A stretch of 64,000 nt of DNA from Nostocales cyanobacterium HT-58-2 (GCA_002163975.1 CP019636.1:5769501-5833500), one strand, 5' to 3'. Shown: positions 9,239-19,049, counted from the stretch's first letter. Numbers and translations: made by a program. The notes: generated by a model not told the origin, from the sequence alone.

Positions 9239-10492
9239 CTATTTGCACTCAAGATTCATATCAGGAAGAGAGCAACTCCAGCATCGACGAATAGACTCTA
9301 ATTCATCAAGTATTGAGAATACCTCTTTGACATAATCCTGCCCATTCCATTTCATTGCTCGTTCAAAACCACGTTCTATCAGTTGTTGGCGCACAGATAT
9401 ATCATCCCAAAGTAACTTAATGGCTGAAGCAATGTGTTCAGGATCTTTAGGATCAACTAGTAAAGCTGCGTCTCCCAGTTGTTCTTCGGCACCTGTAACC
9501 TTGGAGGCAACCACAGGACAGCCCAGGGCAAAAGCTTCTAGAGGTGGGAGATTATCTGGACCGAAGAATGTAACAAAAGTGAGTGCAAATGCATGACGGT
9601 AAAGAGATATTAAATCTTCTTGAGGCACAAATCCCAGAAAATACACTTGTTCGGATAGCTGGAGTTTAGCCGCCAACTGTCTAATATATTGCTGAGTTCC
9701 CTTGTTAGAGCCAGAGAAAACAACCGGAAAGGTCAGACTATATTTGTCTCGTAAACATTTAACAGCTAGTAGTAGATTCGCATGGTTTTTATGTGCCCAG
9801 AATTGAGCAGGGTAGAATAAATATTTATCGGGAATATTATATTTCTCAAAAATGACTCGCTCAAAGCAATCGGAAGCATTTAACGTAAACTGCGGTGTAG
9901 GAAAAGGTATAACCTTTATTCGCTCAGGTGGTATTTGGTAAAATCGCTCAACTTCAGCCCTACCTGCATATGTTCCGACCAAAATAAAAGCAGAGCGCTG
10001 CAACATAGTTGAATATGACGTTTCCCGTGAGTTCCACTCCCCTTTTGAACTAACCTCTGGAAAATAGGGTTGAAGCCGATGTTGTAGATCCCAAACTGTC
10101 GTAATGTATGGAACTTCCATCGTGAGATTATATGGTCCCAAAGACCATATTGCCTCGATATTTTTGTTTTCAATTAGCTCCATGATGAATTTTTCATTCA
10201 CTGATTGGACTTTGAATTGGCTTCTGGGGTGTTGTAGTTTGTGAATAATAGCCTCGGCAATTCTAGAAAGCTTAGATTGTAGTTGTTCTTCAAAGCTTCT
10301 ATTTACAGATATAAATTCAATATGCCGAATCGATGATAGCTCCGGGGGTGGTTCTTTTTGCTTACTACACAAGATAAAGGTGTGATGACTTCCTGCTCCA
10401 ACTTTAACTAGGGATTGAAACACTTCAGCTTCAAATGTATAACCACCACCAACATCAAGTGACTGATTGCCTAAAAGTATACCAACTCTCAT
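9239..10492 (-). CDS. Glycosyltransferase, GT4-like
   Basis: 417 residues. The start ATG at 10492 directly follows the TAA of the upstream methyltransferase gene (10493-10495), whose last codons contain the AAGGA ribosome site, so translation is coupled. Features include VGILLGNQSLDVGGGYTFEA at the N terminus, KYLFYPAQFWAHKNHANLL opening the donor domain, and FFGPDNLPPLEAFALGCPV, which matches the donor-binding loop of GT4 enzymes with an aspartate-containing variant of EX7E. The pair methyltransferase-glycosyltransferase suggests that one sugar is added and methylated by adjacent genes; that link is inference. Confidence 0.82.
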   Translation of the reverse strand: MRVGILLGNQSLDVGGGYTFEAEVFQSLVKVGAGSHHTFILCSKQKEPPPELSSIRHIEFISVNRSFEEQLQSKLSRIAEAIIHKLQHPRSQFKVQSVNEKFIMELIENKNIEAIWSLGPYNLTMEVPYITTVWDLQHRLQPYFPEVSSKGEWNSRETSYSTMLQRSAFILVGTYAGRAEVERFYQIPPERIKVIPFPTPQFTLNASDCFERVIFEKYNIPDKYLFYPAQFWAHKNHANLLLAVKCLRDKYSLTFPVVFSGSNKGTQQYIRQLAAKLQLSEQVYFLGFVPQEDLISLYRHAFALTFVTFFGPDNLPPLEAFALGCPVVASKVTGAEEQLGDAALLVDPKDPEHIASAIKLLWDDISVRQQLIERGFERAMKWNGQDYVKEVFSILDELESIRRCWSCSLPDMNLECK

Positions 10493-11260
10493 TTATCCTT
10501 TCACCGTAAAGTAAACACTCCAGGTATCAAATCCTGGATTGCGATCGCTCATCCACTCACGACACTCGATAGACTTGCACTGGATTTGTGCCAAGAGCAG
10601 GTCTATTTCTGGCTTAAACAGGTAACGCATTCGGTGAGTTTCTTGAAGCTCCTCAACTGCACCAGTGTTTTTATCTTTGATAAAGACTTGATAGTTAACA
10701 TCCACTAAATTGTCATTCGGATACATGATTGGTTCAGCAATCCGAGTGACGCTGATTTCGTCATCCTCCAAACGCTTAACACGGACAGTGGGGCGATCAC
10801 TCAACACTGCAGGTCCATACCAGCAGTCGAAAATGAATACACCACCAGGCTTGAGATGAGATTTGACTGTGGCAAATGTAGCCTGTAAATCCTCATTAAT
10901 AGTCTGATAGCTGATGACATGGAAAAGGGCGATGACAGCATCAAATTGCTTGTCCAACTTGATATTTCGGATATCTCCTTGGGAAAACTCTAATCTTGAT
11001 GCTAGTTCTGTAGGGAATTGAGAAAGGCGATCGCTTGCTTTAAGCAACATTTGGTTGCTAAGGTCTACCCCATGAATTTGGTATCCTTCTTTTGCTAAAA
11101 GAACTGCGTGATTCCCTGTACCGCAACCTAATTCCAAGATATTCTCTGCATCTGGTGCATAGATTTGAACTAACCGATGAATAAATTGTGCTTCTCCCAC
11201 GTAGTCCTTATCGTGGTAGAGCAAATCATAATAGTGGGCGTAGTTGCCAAATACATTCAT
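10493..11260 (-). CDS. Class I SAM-dependent methyltransferase
   Basis: 255 residues with a complete class I core: ENILELGCGTGNHAVLLA (motif I), IHGVDLSNQMLLKA (motif II), FDAVIALFHVISY and LKPGGVFIFDCWYG (post-motif). The C-terminal beta region (EELQETHRMRYLF) is typical of the Methyltransf_25 type often found beside sugar genes. It is translationally coupled to the following glycosyltransferase. N,N-dimethylation of an amino sugar is possible because an aminotransferase gene lies 1 kb upstream, but nothing in the sequence proves it. Confidence 0.82.
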   Translation of the reverse strand: MNVFGNYAHYYDLLYHDKDYVGEAQFIHRLVQIYAPDAENILELGCGTGNHAVLLAKEGYQIHGVDLSNQMLLKASDRLSQFPTELASRLEFSQGDIRNIKLDKQFDAVIALFHVISYQTINEDLQATFATVKSHLKPGGVFIFDCWYGPAVLSDRPTVRVKRLEDDEISVTRIAEPIMYPNDNLVDVNYQVFIKDKNTGAVEELQETHRMRYLFKPEIDLLLAQIQCKSIECREWMSDRNPGFDTWSVYFTVKG

Positions 11261-11478
11261 GTTTTATACCAAAACATTTCCATCAAACTATCAGTACAAG
11301 CTTCCACAAGTTCTTAGGATTATGGAATCATTCCAAGTCTTAACACCAGTGCAAGAAGGCAGCTATGCTGAGGGCAGAAGAAAGTAACACTAAATTTCAT
11401 CAAGTTTTGGCTGGTTTTTAATTGTCGAGTTATTTCTGCCGCGCTGCACTAGGTCACTCAATTTTCTGAAATTTTGTA

Positions 11479-12261
11479 CTAATTTGTTAATGGCTCTTCT
11501 TGTGTCATTGATGAATCTTTCTTAAAAACTAAATATTGTGATTTACCTGCACCATATTTAAAATTAAAAAAATCCCCAATCAATGCAAATCTATGTTTTA
11601 AAAAAAAGTCTGTAATGTATTTTTTACACACTAAACAAGGATAGATATGATGAGATTCAAGCCAGCTTTTTATAGTTATGTCATCAAAACAATCTTCCGA
11701 TAAAATATCGAAAACAACGTAACTTTCATCATGGGTGACTCGAACTATTTCTTGAAAATATCTGTAAGTAGTCAAAAAAGGTAAATAGACAAATACTCCA
11801 TTGGCTACAACCAAGTCAATAGAGGAAGTTTGAGTGTGACATAATGATTTTCCATCTGCATCATGAGAGATGACATTATACTTTTCTGCAAGCCATTGTG
11901 CCCAATCTTTATCTGGTTCATAGCTTTCGTAACGCTCAGGCTTCCAAATTTCAATAATTTTTTCTGCATACAGACCAGCACCTGTTCCAATCTCACAAAT
12001 GTTTTTAATATTTTTATGAAATACGATAACTTTTCTCAATTGATCGACTATTATTTGTCTGTTATCTCTTTGATTCCAAATCATCTCTAGGTAATCACCA
12101 ACTGAAAGACCACTTTTTGAAGCTGCATGAATAGTTTCTTTTGCGGATATGTACCCCAATGCATACTTGCTTGCATAAGTGTCTGAAGTTTGATATCTGC
12201 TAATCTCAAGTCCAAATGTTTGGAAAATTTTTTTAATATTGTGTTTTAATTCAATTTTCAT
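11479..12261 (-). CDS. SAM-dependent methyltransferase, class I-like
   Basis: 260 residues. Motif I is ICEIGTGAGLYAEKII, followed by YESYEPDKDWAQWLA and SSIDLVVANGVFVYLP, so a class I methyltransferase fold is likely although the first glycine motif is slightly unusual (EIGTGAG). Its ATG overlaps the TGA of the aminotransferase gene (ATGA at 12258-12261), which implies translational coupling. That coupling makes the amino-sugar product of the aminotransferase a plausible substrate, an inference. Base composition is more AT-rich than the neighbours, a common sign of an exchangeable glycan gene. A 217-bp gap follows it. Confidence 0.72.
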   Translation of the reverse strand: MKIELKHNIKKIFQTFGLEISRYQTSDTYASKYALGYISAKETIHAASKSGLSVGDYLEMIWNQRDNRQIIVDQLRKVIVFHKNIKNICEIGTGAGLYAEKIIEIWKPERYESYEPDKDWAQWLAEKYNVISHDADGKSLCHTQTSSIDLVVANGVFVYLPFLTTYRYFQEIVRVTHDESYVVFDILSEDCFDDITIKSWLESHHIYPCLVCKKYITDFFLKHRFALIGDFFNFKYGAGKSQYLVFKKDSSMTQEEPLTN

Positions 12262-13373
12262 ACCATTACCTCATGTAATGTACAACTAACCTGCTCAATT
12301 TGCCTATCCGTCAATGCCATTCCACTAGGAATGTAAAAACCACGACGAGCAATTTTCTCTGCTATGGGGCAAGACTCTCCACTGAACAAGCCCATTTTTT
12401 TGAATACAGGCTGTTCGTGCATTCCCCAGAAAAAGGGACGTGTACCAATCTGATGTTTTTTTAGACGTAACATTGCCTCTTGTGCATCAAAAGGAACTTC
12501 ATCCTTGAGCACTACGCCATACACCCAGTAAATGTTCTCAGCGTAGTTTGTTCGGGGGAGTGGTAACTGCAAGCCGGGAATATCGGACAGTAGTTCTGTA
12601 TAGCGTCGCCCGATGTAACGTTTACGAGCTACAAATTGGTCAAGTCGTTCTAACTGTGCTACACCGAGAGCTGCTTGCAAATTGGTCATCCGAAAGTTCC
12701 AGCCCAATTCGTGATGAACAAAGCGTTTCTTTTGTTGAAAGCACAGATTGCGTAATGAACAACAGCGTTCAGCTAAATGCACATCATCGGTTACTAGCAT
12801 CCCCCCTTCACCAGTTGTGATGTGTTTGTTCGGGTAAAAGCTAAAAGTACTGATAGCGCCAAAACTACCACAAGGACGTCCTTTATAAGTTTGACCGTGC
12901 ATTTCGGCAGCATCTTCAATGATTTCCAATCCATACTTGTCAGCCAAACCTAGTAGCGGATTCATGTCTACAGGTAGCCCATAAATATGAACAGCTATAA
13001 TTGCTTTTGTCCTGGATGTGATTTTCGCCTCAATTTGTTTGACATCCATATTCCAGGTGCAAGGGTCACAATCTACTACCACAGGTACAGCACCAGCACG
13101 GACAATAGCTGCAGCACAGGAGATAATTGTGAATGTAGGCAGAATCACTTCATCTCCCTGACTGATTTTTAAGGCTGCAACTGCGACATCAAGAGCAACT
13201 GAACCATTGCTGACGGCAATACCATGCTTGCGTCCAACACGGGCAGCAAATTGCTCCTCAAATTGCTTAACAAAAGGTCCTTCAGCAGAAATCCAGCTGG
13301 TGTCAATACACTGATTCAGGTACTTCTTCTCATTGCCATCCAATAAGGGTTCGTTAACTGGAATGAAGTTCAT
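12258..13373 (-). CDS. DegT/DnrJ/EryC1/StrS family PLP aminotransferase
   Basis: 371 residues, the normal length for sugar aminotransferases of this family. The cofactor region is clear: EIIEDAAEMHGQTYKG and STFSFYPNKHITTGEGG, where the lysine in PNKHIT binds PLP. The N-terminal VSNGSVALDVAVAALKI and GDEVILPTFTIISCAAA strands also match. Family members convert 4-keto or 3-keto nucleotide sugars to amino sugars, for example GDP-perosamine synthase; the exact sugar cannot be assigned here. The cupin gene lies 6 bp upstream and the methyltransferase overlaps the 3' end, so these three form a sugar-tailoring block. Confidence 0.9.
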   Translation of the reverse strand: MNFIPVNEPLLDGNEKKYLNQCIDTSWISAEGPFVKQFEEQFAARVGRKHGIAVSNGSVALDVAVAALKISQGDEVILPTFTIISCAAAIVRAGAVPVVVDCDPCTWNMDVKQIEAKITSRTKAIIAVHIYGLPVDMNPLLGLADKYGLEIIEDAAEMHGQTYKGRPCGSFGAISTFSFYPNKHITTGEGGMLVTDDVHLAERCCSLRNLCFQQKKRFVHHELGWNFRMTNLQAALGVAQLERLDQFVARKRYIGRRYTELLSDIPGLQLPLPRTNYAENIYWVYGVVLKDEVPFDAQEAMLRLKKHQIGTRPFFWGMHEQPVFKKMGLFSGESCPIAEKIARRGFYIPSGMALTDRQIEQVSCTLHEVMV

Positions 13374-13379
13374 TGTTCC

Positions 13380-13811
13380 TTACTCAACAATTTTTGCTTG
13401 CTCTGCACTAATACCGATAAACCGGGTTTTGTCCTGCTCCCCAATATAAGGACCTTGTTTCACCTCAATCATCTCGACTTCTTCGAGCACTTCAAAGCCA
13501 TGACCACCTGTGACAAGAAGAATCACGTCTCCAGCTTCTAGAATGTGACTTTCTAAATATTCCTGCTGCTCATTGTAAAAATCGACTCGCAATTTCCCCT
13601 TTTTGATAAACAGTACTTCTTGGGTATATTGCACTTCACGGAGTACAAAGTTGTGGACGTGGGGTTGAATGACTTTCCCCACAGGATGATGCATATATGC
13701 CAGCTGTTGGGAGAGTTCGTTGGGAGTAAAAAAGTGAATTCCAGGTTTATCAAATTTCTGAGAAACAATCAGAGCAAGTAACTTATTATGGTATGTAATA
13801 TGCTCAATCAT
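13380..13811 (-). CDS. Cupin-type protein, possibly WxcM/FdtA-like
   Basis: 143 residues, a single beta-barrel cupin domain. Metal- or sugar-binding motif pieces are PVGKVIQPHVHNFVLREV and AGDVILLVTGGHGFEVLEE. A histidine pair (HVH) and the G-H-G turn of the second motif are present. Small cupins of this kind next to DegT aminotransferases are often sugar 3,4-ketoisomerases or related nucleotide-sugar enzymes (FdtA family). The gene lies 6 bp upstream of the aminotransferase, which fits that reading. A simple regulatory cupin is the alternative. Confidence 0.7.
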   Translation of the reverse strand: MIEHITYHNKLLALIVSQKFDKPGIHFFTPNELSQQLAYMHHPVGKVIQPHVHNFVLREVQYTQEVLFIKKGKLRVDFYNEQQEYLESHILEAGDVILLVTGGHGFEVLEEVEMIEVKQGPYIGEQDKTRFIGISAEQAKIVE

Positions 13812-13899
13812 GGTTAGTTTTTATGTTAAATGATCAATGATATTTTTTGCTCACTATCAAATAGAATTTTATTGTTTTGTAAATAGAATAATTACTGAT

Positions 13900-14865
13900 T
13901 TACTCTGAAAGCCAATCACTTTTCAGTACAAGTTCTCTCCAAGACTTATCAACAATTAATCTGTAGTCATATTTAATTCTATTTAAATAATAAAAAATAT
14001 ATGCGTGTTTTATGCGCCATACTACTTTACCTTGAAAGATATTTATCAGACATTTTATGTCTAAAATTATTAATTTTGAAAAATAGAATAATATCTTTTT
14101 GCATAAGAAAAAGCGTGAATAATTATATTTTCTATATTCTGTATAGCTATCACAATTACCTTGATTTGCTATTCTTTTATTTAAATAGGATTGTGTCATT
14201 CTTTGAGGGGGAATTATATGATAAGTTTTACTGTATCCGTTGTATCCAAATTTGTAACCCAAATCTTTAATTTTAATATTTAAACCTGTTTCACCATCCC
14301 CTATCCACTCACCTGCTGTATTTTCTGGATTAAATCCACCACTCTTAAAAAACACATCTCTTAGTATTGCTTGATGACAACTGTAAACATTGCAGTCGTA
14401 AGGCGAAATGATGAAATCTTCCGAGGGGTCATTAAGGCTTAGTAAACTGTTGTAGCATAATTTAAGTATCCAAGCTGGCGGATTGACTTCCCATTTAGGA
14501 AGTACTCTTCCAGTAACTGATGCAACTTTTGGATCAAATTTAAATACTTTTACGATTTCAACTAAAAGATTTTTGTCTGCAATCATATCGTCATCAGTAA
14601 AGTATAACACCTCTCCATTAGCTATTTTGGCTGCAGAATTTCTAGCGAAATGTACTCCTTGACGAGATTCCTTAATATATTTAATTCTATTTGGATATTG
14701 TGTTATGTACTTATTTACTAAATCTTGAGTAAAGTCTTTAGAATTATTGTCGCAGATAATAATTTCATACAAATTACTATCGTACGACTGGTTCAGAAAA
14801 CTTTCGATAGTCAATTGTAGAGTTTGTACACGATTATAAGTGGGAATTATGACAGATAGTTTCAT
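13900..14865 (-). CDS. Glycosyltransferase family 2
   Basis: 321 residues. It starts MKLSVIIPTYNRVQTLQLT, continues YEIIICDNNSKDFTQDLV, and has the metal-binding acidic cluster EVLYFTDDDMIADK near residue 93, so the GT-A core is intact. EWIGDGETGLNIKIKDLG is the catalytic-base and substrate region of GT2. The C-terminal 70 residues are rich in Lys, Tyr and Ile (HAYIFYYLNRIKYDYR). The gene is distinctly AT-rich compared with the ABC genes upstream, suggesting recent exchange. It follows the Wzt gene by 38 bp. Confidence 0.87.
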   Translation of the reverse strand: MKLSVIIPTYNRVQTLQLTIESFLNQSYDSNLYEIIICDNNSKDFTQDLVNKYITQYPNRIKYIKESRQGVHFARNSAAKIANGEVLYFTDDDMIADKNLLVEIVKVFKFDPKVASVTGRVLPKWEVNPPAWILKLCYNSLLSLNDPSEDFIISPYDCNVYSCHQAILRDVFFKSGGFNPENTAGEWIGDGETGLNIKIKDLGYKFGYNGYSKTYHIIPPQRMTQSYLNKRIANQGNCDSYTEYRKYNYSRFFLCKKILFYFSKLIILDIKCLINIFQGKVVWRIKHAYIFYYLNRIKYDYRLIVDKSWRELVLKSDWLSE

Positions 14866-14903
14866 GCTCTATTCCTCAAACTTGGTATTAGTGAGTTAGT
14901 ATT

Positions 14904-16199
14904 CTATGTTACTGGCAAAAGCGCAAAATCACATACCACCAGACCGTCATCACTTGGTCTAATGCCAAATCCTAGAGAGTGAATATTAATTATCTCTATT
15001 TCAAATGCTGATTCAATATAATCAAATACAGTGTTTGTTAAAGGGTCGGCGAGCCAAAATCCAACTACATAAATACCAGAATTAAGATATAGTTTTTCAA
15101 TCCTTATTTTGACTATATTTTTTCCCTTTTGAAGGGTTGTCATTTCACCCAAGACAAGAGAATCAGCATTAACTAACCTAGTTCCAAACTTGTCATATAA
15201 TGAGACAGCAATGCTCCCAATATTTTTTGTTGAGTCTGACTCGATAACTAATAAAAATTCGAGTACTCCATTTGAATAGGGTTGAAATGCAACGGCTTCG
15301 TTAAGGCTACTGTATTGAACTCCTACAAACTGAGCTTCTCTTGTTCCCGTCTCTCGGCTGATTTGTGATACATCAATCCATTGATTAGGCAAGGCTTGCA
15401 TGGTATGGCTATTTGACAAATAGTGCATAACAATACTGTTAGTGTCACCTTGGGCGCTTACTTGACCACGTTCAAGCATTACAGATTGGATGCATAAACG
15501 TTGGATTGCATCCATGTTATGACTAACAAATAGAACAGTACGACCTTGATTTCTAGACACGTCCTGCATCTTGCCAAGGCATTTTTTTTGGAATTGTGCA
15601 TCTCCTACCGCCAGCACTTCATCAACGATTAGAATCTCTGGCTCCAAATGAGCAGCAACCGCAAACGCCAAACGCACATACATCCCCGACGAATACCGCT
15701 TGACTGGCGTATCTAAAAACTTCTCTACTTCTGCAAAATCAACAATTTCATCAAACTTCTTCTTAATCTCCGCCTTGCTCATTCCCAGAATTGCACCATT
15801 TAAATAAATGTTTTCCCGTCCAGTCAACTCTGGATGAAACCCTGTTCCCACTTCCAATAAACTAGCAACTCGACCTTTTATGCGGATTTGTCCTGTGGTT
15901 GGTTCTGTAATCCGACTCAAAATTTTCAGTAATGTAGACTTTCCTGCACCATTACGACCGATAATGCCAACTCTGTCACCCTGTTTAATCTCAAATGACA
16001 CATCCTTTAGTGCCCAAAACTCTTCACAAGACTTCTTAGCTTCATTTTTCTTGTTTTGAGTCAGAGGATTGAGAGTTGTCAGCAGAGATTTTGCGCGATC
16101 GCTAATCACATCCCGTAATGTGGTATTGCGCTCTTGCTGTTGATGACCAATGATGTATTTTTTGCCTAAATTTTCAACTTGGATGACAGTATCAGACAT
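14904..16199 (-). CDS. wzt: Polysaccharide ABC exporter ATPase with C-terminal extension (Wzt-like)
   Basis: 431 residues. The ATPase half has Walker A GRNGAGKSTLL (about 81-91), the signature RYSSGMYVRLAFA, Walker B PEILIVDEVLAVGDAQF and the switch histidine in LFVSHNMDAIQ, which is the TagH/Wzt subclass of ABC proteins. Residues 265-431 form an extra beta-rich domain (AQFVGVQYSSL, VLEFLLVIES, GIYVVGFWLAD), matching in position and size the Wzt-C carbohydrate-binding domain. In characterised O-antigen systems that domain recognises a chemical cap on the finished chain. The permease gene is 11 bp upstream. It drives export of the lipid-linked glycan across the inner membrane. Confidence 0.92.
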   Translation of the reverse strand: MSDTVIQVENLGKKYIIGHQQQERNTTLRDVISDRAKSLLTTLNPLTQNKKNEAKKSCEEFWALKDVSFEIKQGDRVGIIGRNGAGKSTLLKILSRITEPTTGQIRIKGRVASLLEVGTGFHPELTGRENIYLNGAILGMSKAEIKKKFDEIVDFAEVEKFLDTPVKRYSSGMYVRLAFAVAAHLEPEILIVDEVLAVGDAQFQKKCLGKMQDVSRNQGRTVLFVSHNMDAIQRLCIQSVMLERGQVSAQGDTNSIVMHYLSNSHTMQALPNQWIDVSQISRETGTREAQFVGVQYSSLNEAVAFQPYSNGVLEFLLVIESDSTKNIGSIAVSLYDKFGTRLVNADSLVLGEMTTLQKGKNIVKIRIEKLYLNSGIYVVGFWLADPLTNTVFDYIESAFEIEIINIHSLGFGIRPSDDGLVVCDFALLPVT

Positions 16200-16210
16200 T
16201 TGCTATTCAC

Positions 16211-17050
16211 TTAAATGACATCTGCAAAAGTACGCTCCATTTTGCGGAAGTACCAGATTCCACTTGCAAATAAGACCCCAACTAAAGTCAGGGAAAGCGC
16301 AAAACCTGGGACATAAAGCCTTGATTCACCTCCTAAGATTGCCCAGCGAAAGCCGTCAATCACCCCCACCATTGGATTCAATGAATAAACCAATCGCCAC
16401 TGCTGTGGCACAATGCTGCTACTAAACCCAACTGGAGAAATATACAAACCAAACTGCACAATAAATGGCACGATGTAGCGGAAATCTCGATATTGCACAT
16501 TAAGTGCTGCTAACCACAATCCCGCCCCCATTGAGGCTACAAAGGCAATCAAAATGAATAGTGGTAGTGTCAAAATTCGCCAGTTAAGTACAAAGTCGTA
16601 CCACGCCATTAAGCCCAGCAAAATCATTCCTGAGACCATAAAATCTACAAAGCTGACAATGACTGCACTAGCAGGTACTACTAAACGGGGGAAATAGACT
16701 TTAGAGATGAGATTTGCATTATTAACTAAGCTATTACTAGATTCTGATAAGGCATTAGCAAAGAACTGCCAAGGTAGCATTGCTGCAAACACCATAATTG
16801 GGTAGGGTCCTTCTGAAGGCAACTTTGCTAAGTTACCAAACACTACAGTGAACACCACCATTGTCAGAAAAGGACGAATCAAAGCCCAAGCAAGACCGAT
16901 GACTGTTTGTTTATAGCGTACTAAAATGTCACGCCAAGCAAGGAAATAAAATAGCTCGCGGTAGTGCCATAAATCTATCCAGTACTGTCTCTCGGTTCGT
17001 CCAGCTTCAAGCACTAACTCTGGTTGTGGTGTATGTGTGTAGTTAGACAT
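16211..17050 (-). CDS. wzm: Polysaccharide ABC exporter permease (Wzm-like)
   Basis: 279 residues from ATG 17050. The frame also allows a TTG at 17065, but GAGG lies 9 bases before the ATG. Six hydrophobic segments are visible (for example LAWALIRPFLTMVVFTVVFG and GVLFASGIWYF). The segment RDILVRYKQTVIGLAWALI is the conserved N-terminal motif of ABC-2 permeases, and the protein ends FRKMERTFADVI as in TagG/Wzm proteins. It pairs with the downstream ATPase to flip a completed lipid-linked polysaccharide. A 240-bp non-coding gap upstream may hold the promoter for this export pair. Confidence 0.92.
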   Translation of the reverse strand: MSNYTHTPQPELVLEAGRTERQYWIDLWHYRELFYFLAWRDILVRYKQTVIGLAWALIRPFLTMVVFTVVFGNLAKLPSEGPYPIMVFAAMLPWQFFANALSESSNSLVNNANLISKVYFPRLVVPASAVIVSFVDFMVSGMILLGLMAWYDFVLNWRILTLPLFILIAFVASMGAGLWLAALNVQYRDFRYIVPFIVQFGLYISPVGFSSSIVPQQWRLVYSLNPMVGVIDGFRWAILGGESRLYVPGFALSLTLVGVLFASGIWYFRKMERTFADVI

Positions 17051-17305
17051 CAGTTCCAGCCTCAATATTTGCGCTTTGATGCGTTAATTTCCTAAAAAAT
17101 TTAAGCTCGTGGCATACAAACATACAAGGTATTCACGCGCTATTTTATCTATCTTCTCGACATGAGATGCAATCTTGCGTAGCGATTAGCAAAACTTGCT
17201 CGCTGCTTCCACAACAGCACTCCGTGCAATCGTCAGCCATGAATATGCTCAATCTTTGGAGGTATCCGTGCCTCTTGTCAAAATGAGATAACTAGGGCAT
17301 GGTAC

Positions 17306-18811
17306 CTACATGACAGCCCGCAGCAAGACCTCGAAGTATTGCCTAGATATAACCTTGGGTGTGAAATAAGACTGCAAATACTGACGAGCAGACTGACCCA
17401 TACCTTCTGCCAATTTGCGATCGCCACTCAGTCGATAGATAAACTCTGCCAGTTCGTAACTGTCTGCATTCTCAAACGTGTCACCACAATTTGCATCTGC
17501 AATCAGTTGTCTGAGGTATGAATGTTTTGGACATATGACTGCTACTGGTCGTCCAGTTGCTAAAGCCGGGTAAAGTTTGCTGGGAGCCACAAGACTTTCC
17601 ATACCTGCATCGACACTGACTAGGGATAAATCACAGGCTGTCAAGGAGTAAGGTAGCACATATTTTTCTTGATATGGAAGAAACAGAAAGTTTTGAAGCC
17701 CTAATCGATTAACCTCTTCAATGAGTTTTTCTCGCCTAGCTCCGCCACCAATACACACAAACTGAATAGGCTCTTTTTGTAAGTATTTTGCAGCATTCAA
17801 TATTGTGTGTATATCATGGCAGCGACCCATATTGCCTGAGTACAGAACTGTAAATTTATTTACGAGATTATACTTACGAGCAAACCAGTTATCTTCTTTG
17901 GCGATCGGCAAAATCGAATCAGGATCTGCCCAATTGTGAATCACGGAAATTTTATCAGCAACCTCTGGACAACTTGCAATCACCTGTCGCTTCATAGCTG
18001 GACTAAGAACCACAATACCTTTGGCTTTTCGTAAAATTTGTCTATTGATAAGTCTCCAAAATTGAGCCAGCAAGTGGTGTTTTGGTATGACGTCTAGGGC
18101 GATCGCAATATCGGGATATAGGTCATAGAGTACGCAAACGTAACTGAGCCCAAATAACACATGAGCAAGATATCCCAAAATTGGCAAAAATGGGGGAGCC
18201 GTAGTTAGTAAAACGACATTACGATGACGAGCAGCATTTAACAAATAGAGTGCAGCACGCAACGTGAAAAGAATGCCATTAATGGCTTTGCCGCGAATCC
18301 GCTGAGGGCAAAGTTGAGTTGTGCGCGATCGCTTAATTTTTACCCTACCAGACTGTTCAACTGCTGGAGCACAAGAAGTCTGAAAAGCGTATCCTGGTTG
18401 ACTTGTAAAGACTTCAACGTCTACCCCTTGTTGCTCTAAATGTTTGACGAGTTCATCAATTAACTGTCCAGTAGCGGCATAATCAGGGGGAAAAAACTGT
18501 GTAATGACGGACAACTTAATTAAGTGTCCAACTCTAAAAAATTCGTAATTTGCAACTTTTAAATCTCTATGGTGGCTTTGAACTAATTGCGTAAGCCTTT
18601 GCTTGTATTCCACGAGATATATACTCCTGGGGAAATCTCTGATTCGATTGCTGGTATTAGACTGCCCATAAAAATTGGAATAATTAACATCACGGGGGAA
18701 TTTTTGGATTTTTTCGGTATAAAGATTTTTTAACAAATGCTGTGGTTTAAGTGTTTTTACAATATTTGTGCTCATATTAGTCAGTTTCACTGGCTGCTCT
18801 TTGTTGTTCAT
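17306..18811 (-). CDS. Glycosyltransferase family 4, WcaI/WbuB-like, with long N-terminal extension
   Basis: 501 residues. The glycosyltransferase core begins near residue 96 with LSVITQFFPPDYAATGQLI and continues GVDVEVFTSQPGY. The donor domain begins VLYSGNMGRCHDIHTIL and includes APSKLYPALATGRPVAVI, all characteristic of the WcaI/WbuB group. The first 95 residues (basic, Asn- and Tyr-rich) have no counterpart I recognise; an internal TTG start at the core boundary is possible, so the true N terminus is uncertain. It is the first gene of the minus-strand locus and is transcribed away from the co-polymerase gene across a 238-bp shared upstream region. Confidence 0.85.
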   Translation of the reverse strand: MNNKEQPVKLTNMSTNIVKTLKPQHLLKNLYTEKIQKFPRDVNYSNFYGQSNTSNRIRDFPRSIYLVEYKQRLTQLVQSHHRDLKVANYEFFRVGHLIKLSVITQFFPPDYAATGQLIDELVKHLEQQGVDVEVFTSQPGYAFQTSCAPAVEQSGRVKIKRSRTTQLCPQRIRGKAINGILFTLRAALYLLNAARHRNVVLLTTAPPFLPILGYLAHVLFGLSYVCVLYDLYPDIAIALDVIPKHHLLAQFWRLINRQILRKAKGIVVLSPAMKRQVIASCPEVADKISVIHNWADPDSILPIAKEDNWFARKYNLVNKFTVLYSGNMGRCHDIHTILNAAKYLQKEPIQFVCIGGGARREKLIEEVNRLGLQNFLFLPYQEKYVLPYSLTACDLSLVSVDAGMESLVAPSKLYPALATGRPVAVICPKHSYLRQLIADANCGDTFENADSYELAEFIYRLSGDRKLAEGMGQSARQYLQSYFTPKVISRQYFEVLLRAVM

Positions 18812-19049
18812 TGTATAGATAAGTGGATTTACTGAAGCTTAAATACGACTGCTAAAGTTAGCATTGTCCAGAAAAATACGGCTTTAGCATTGTAACTAGG
18901 CAAGGATCAAAATCTCAACTCAATGTGTGACAAAGTACAACCCTGACTTCAAATGGCTATTCCTGTTTTAGTAAAATCTGTTGACTTCAAGCTGTTACAC
19001 AAATCCAGCCTAGATTCTTACTAAGCCAGAATATATAGGAGATTTTTTC

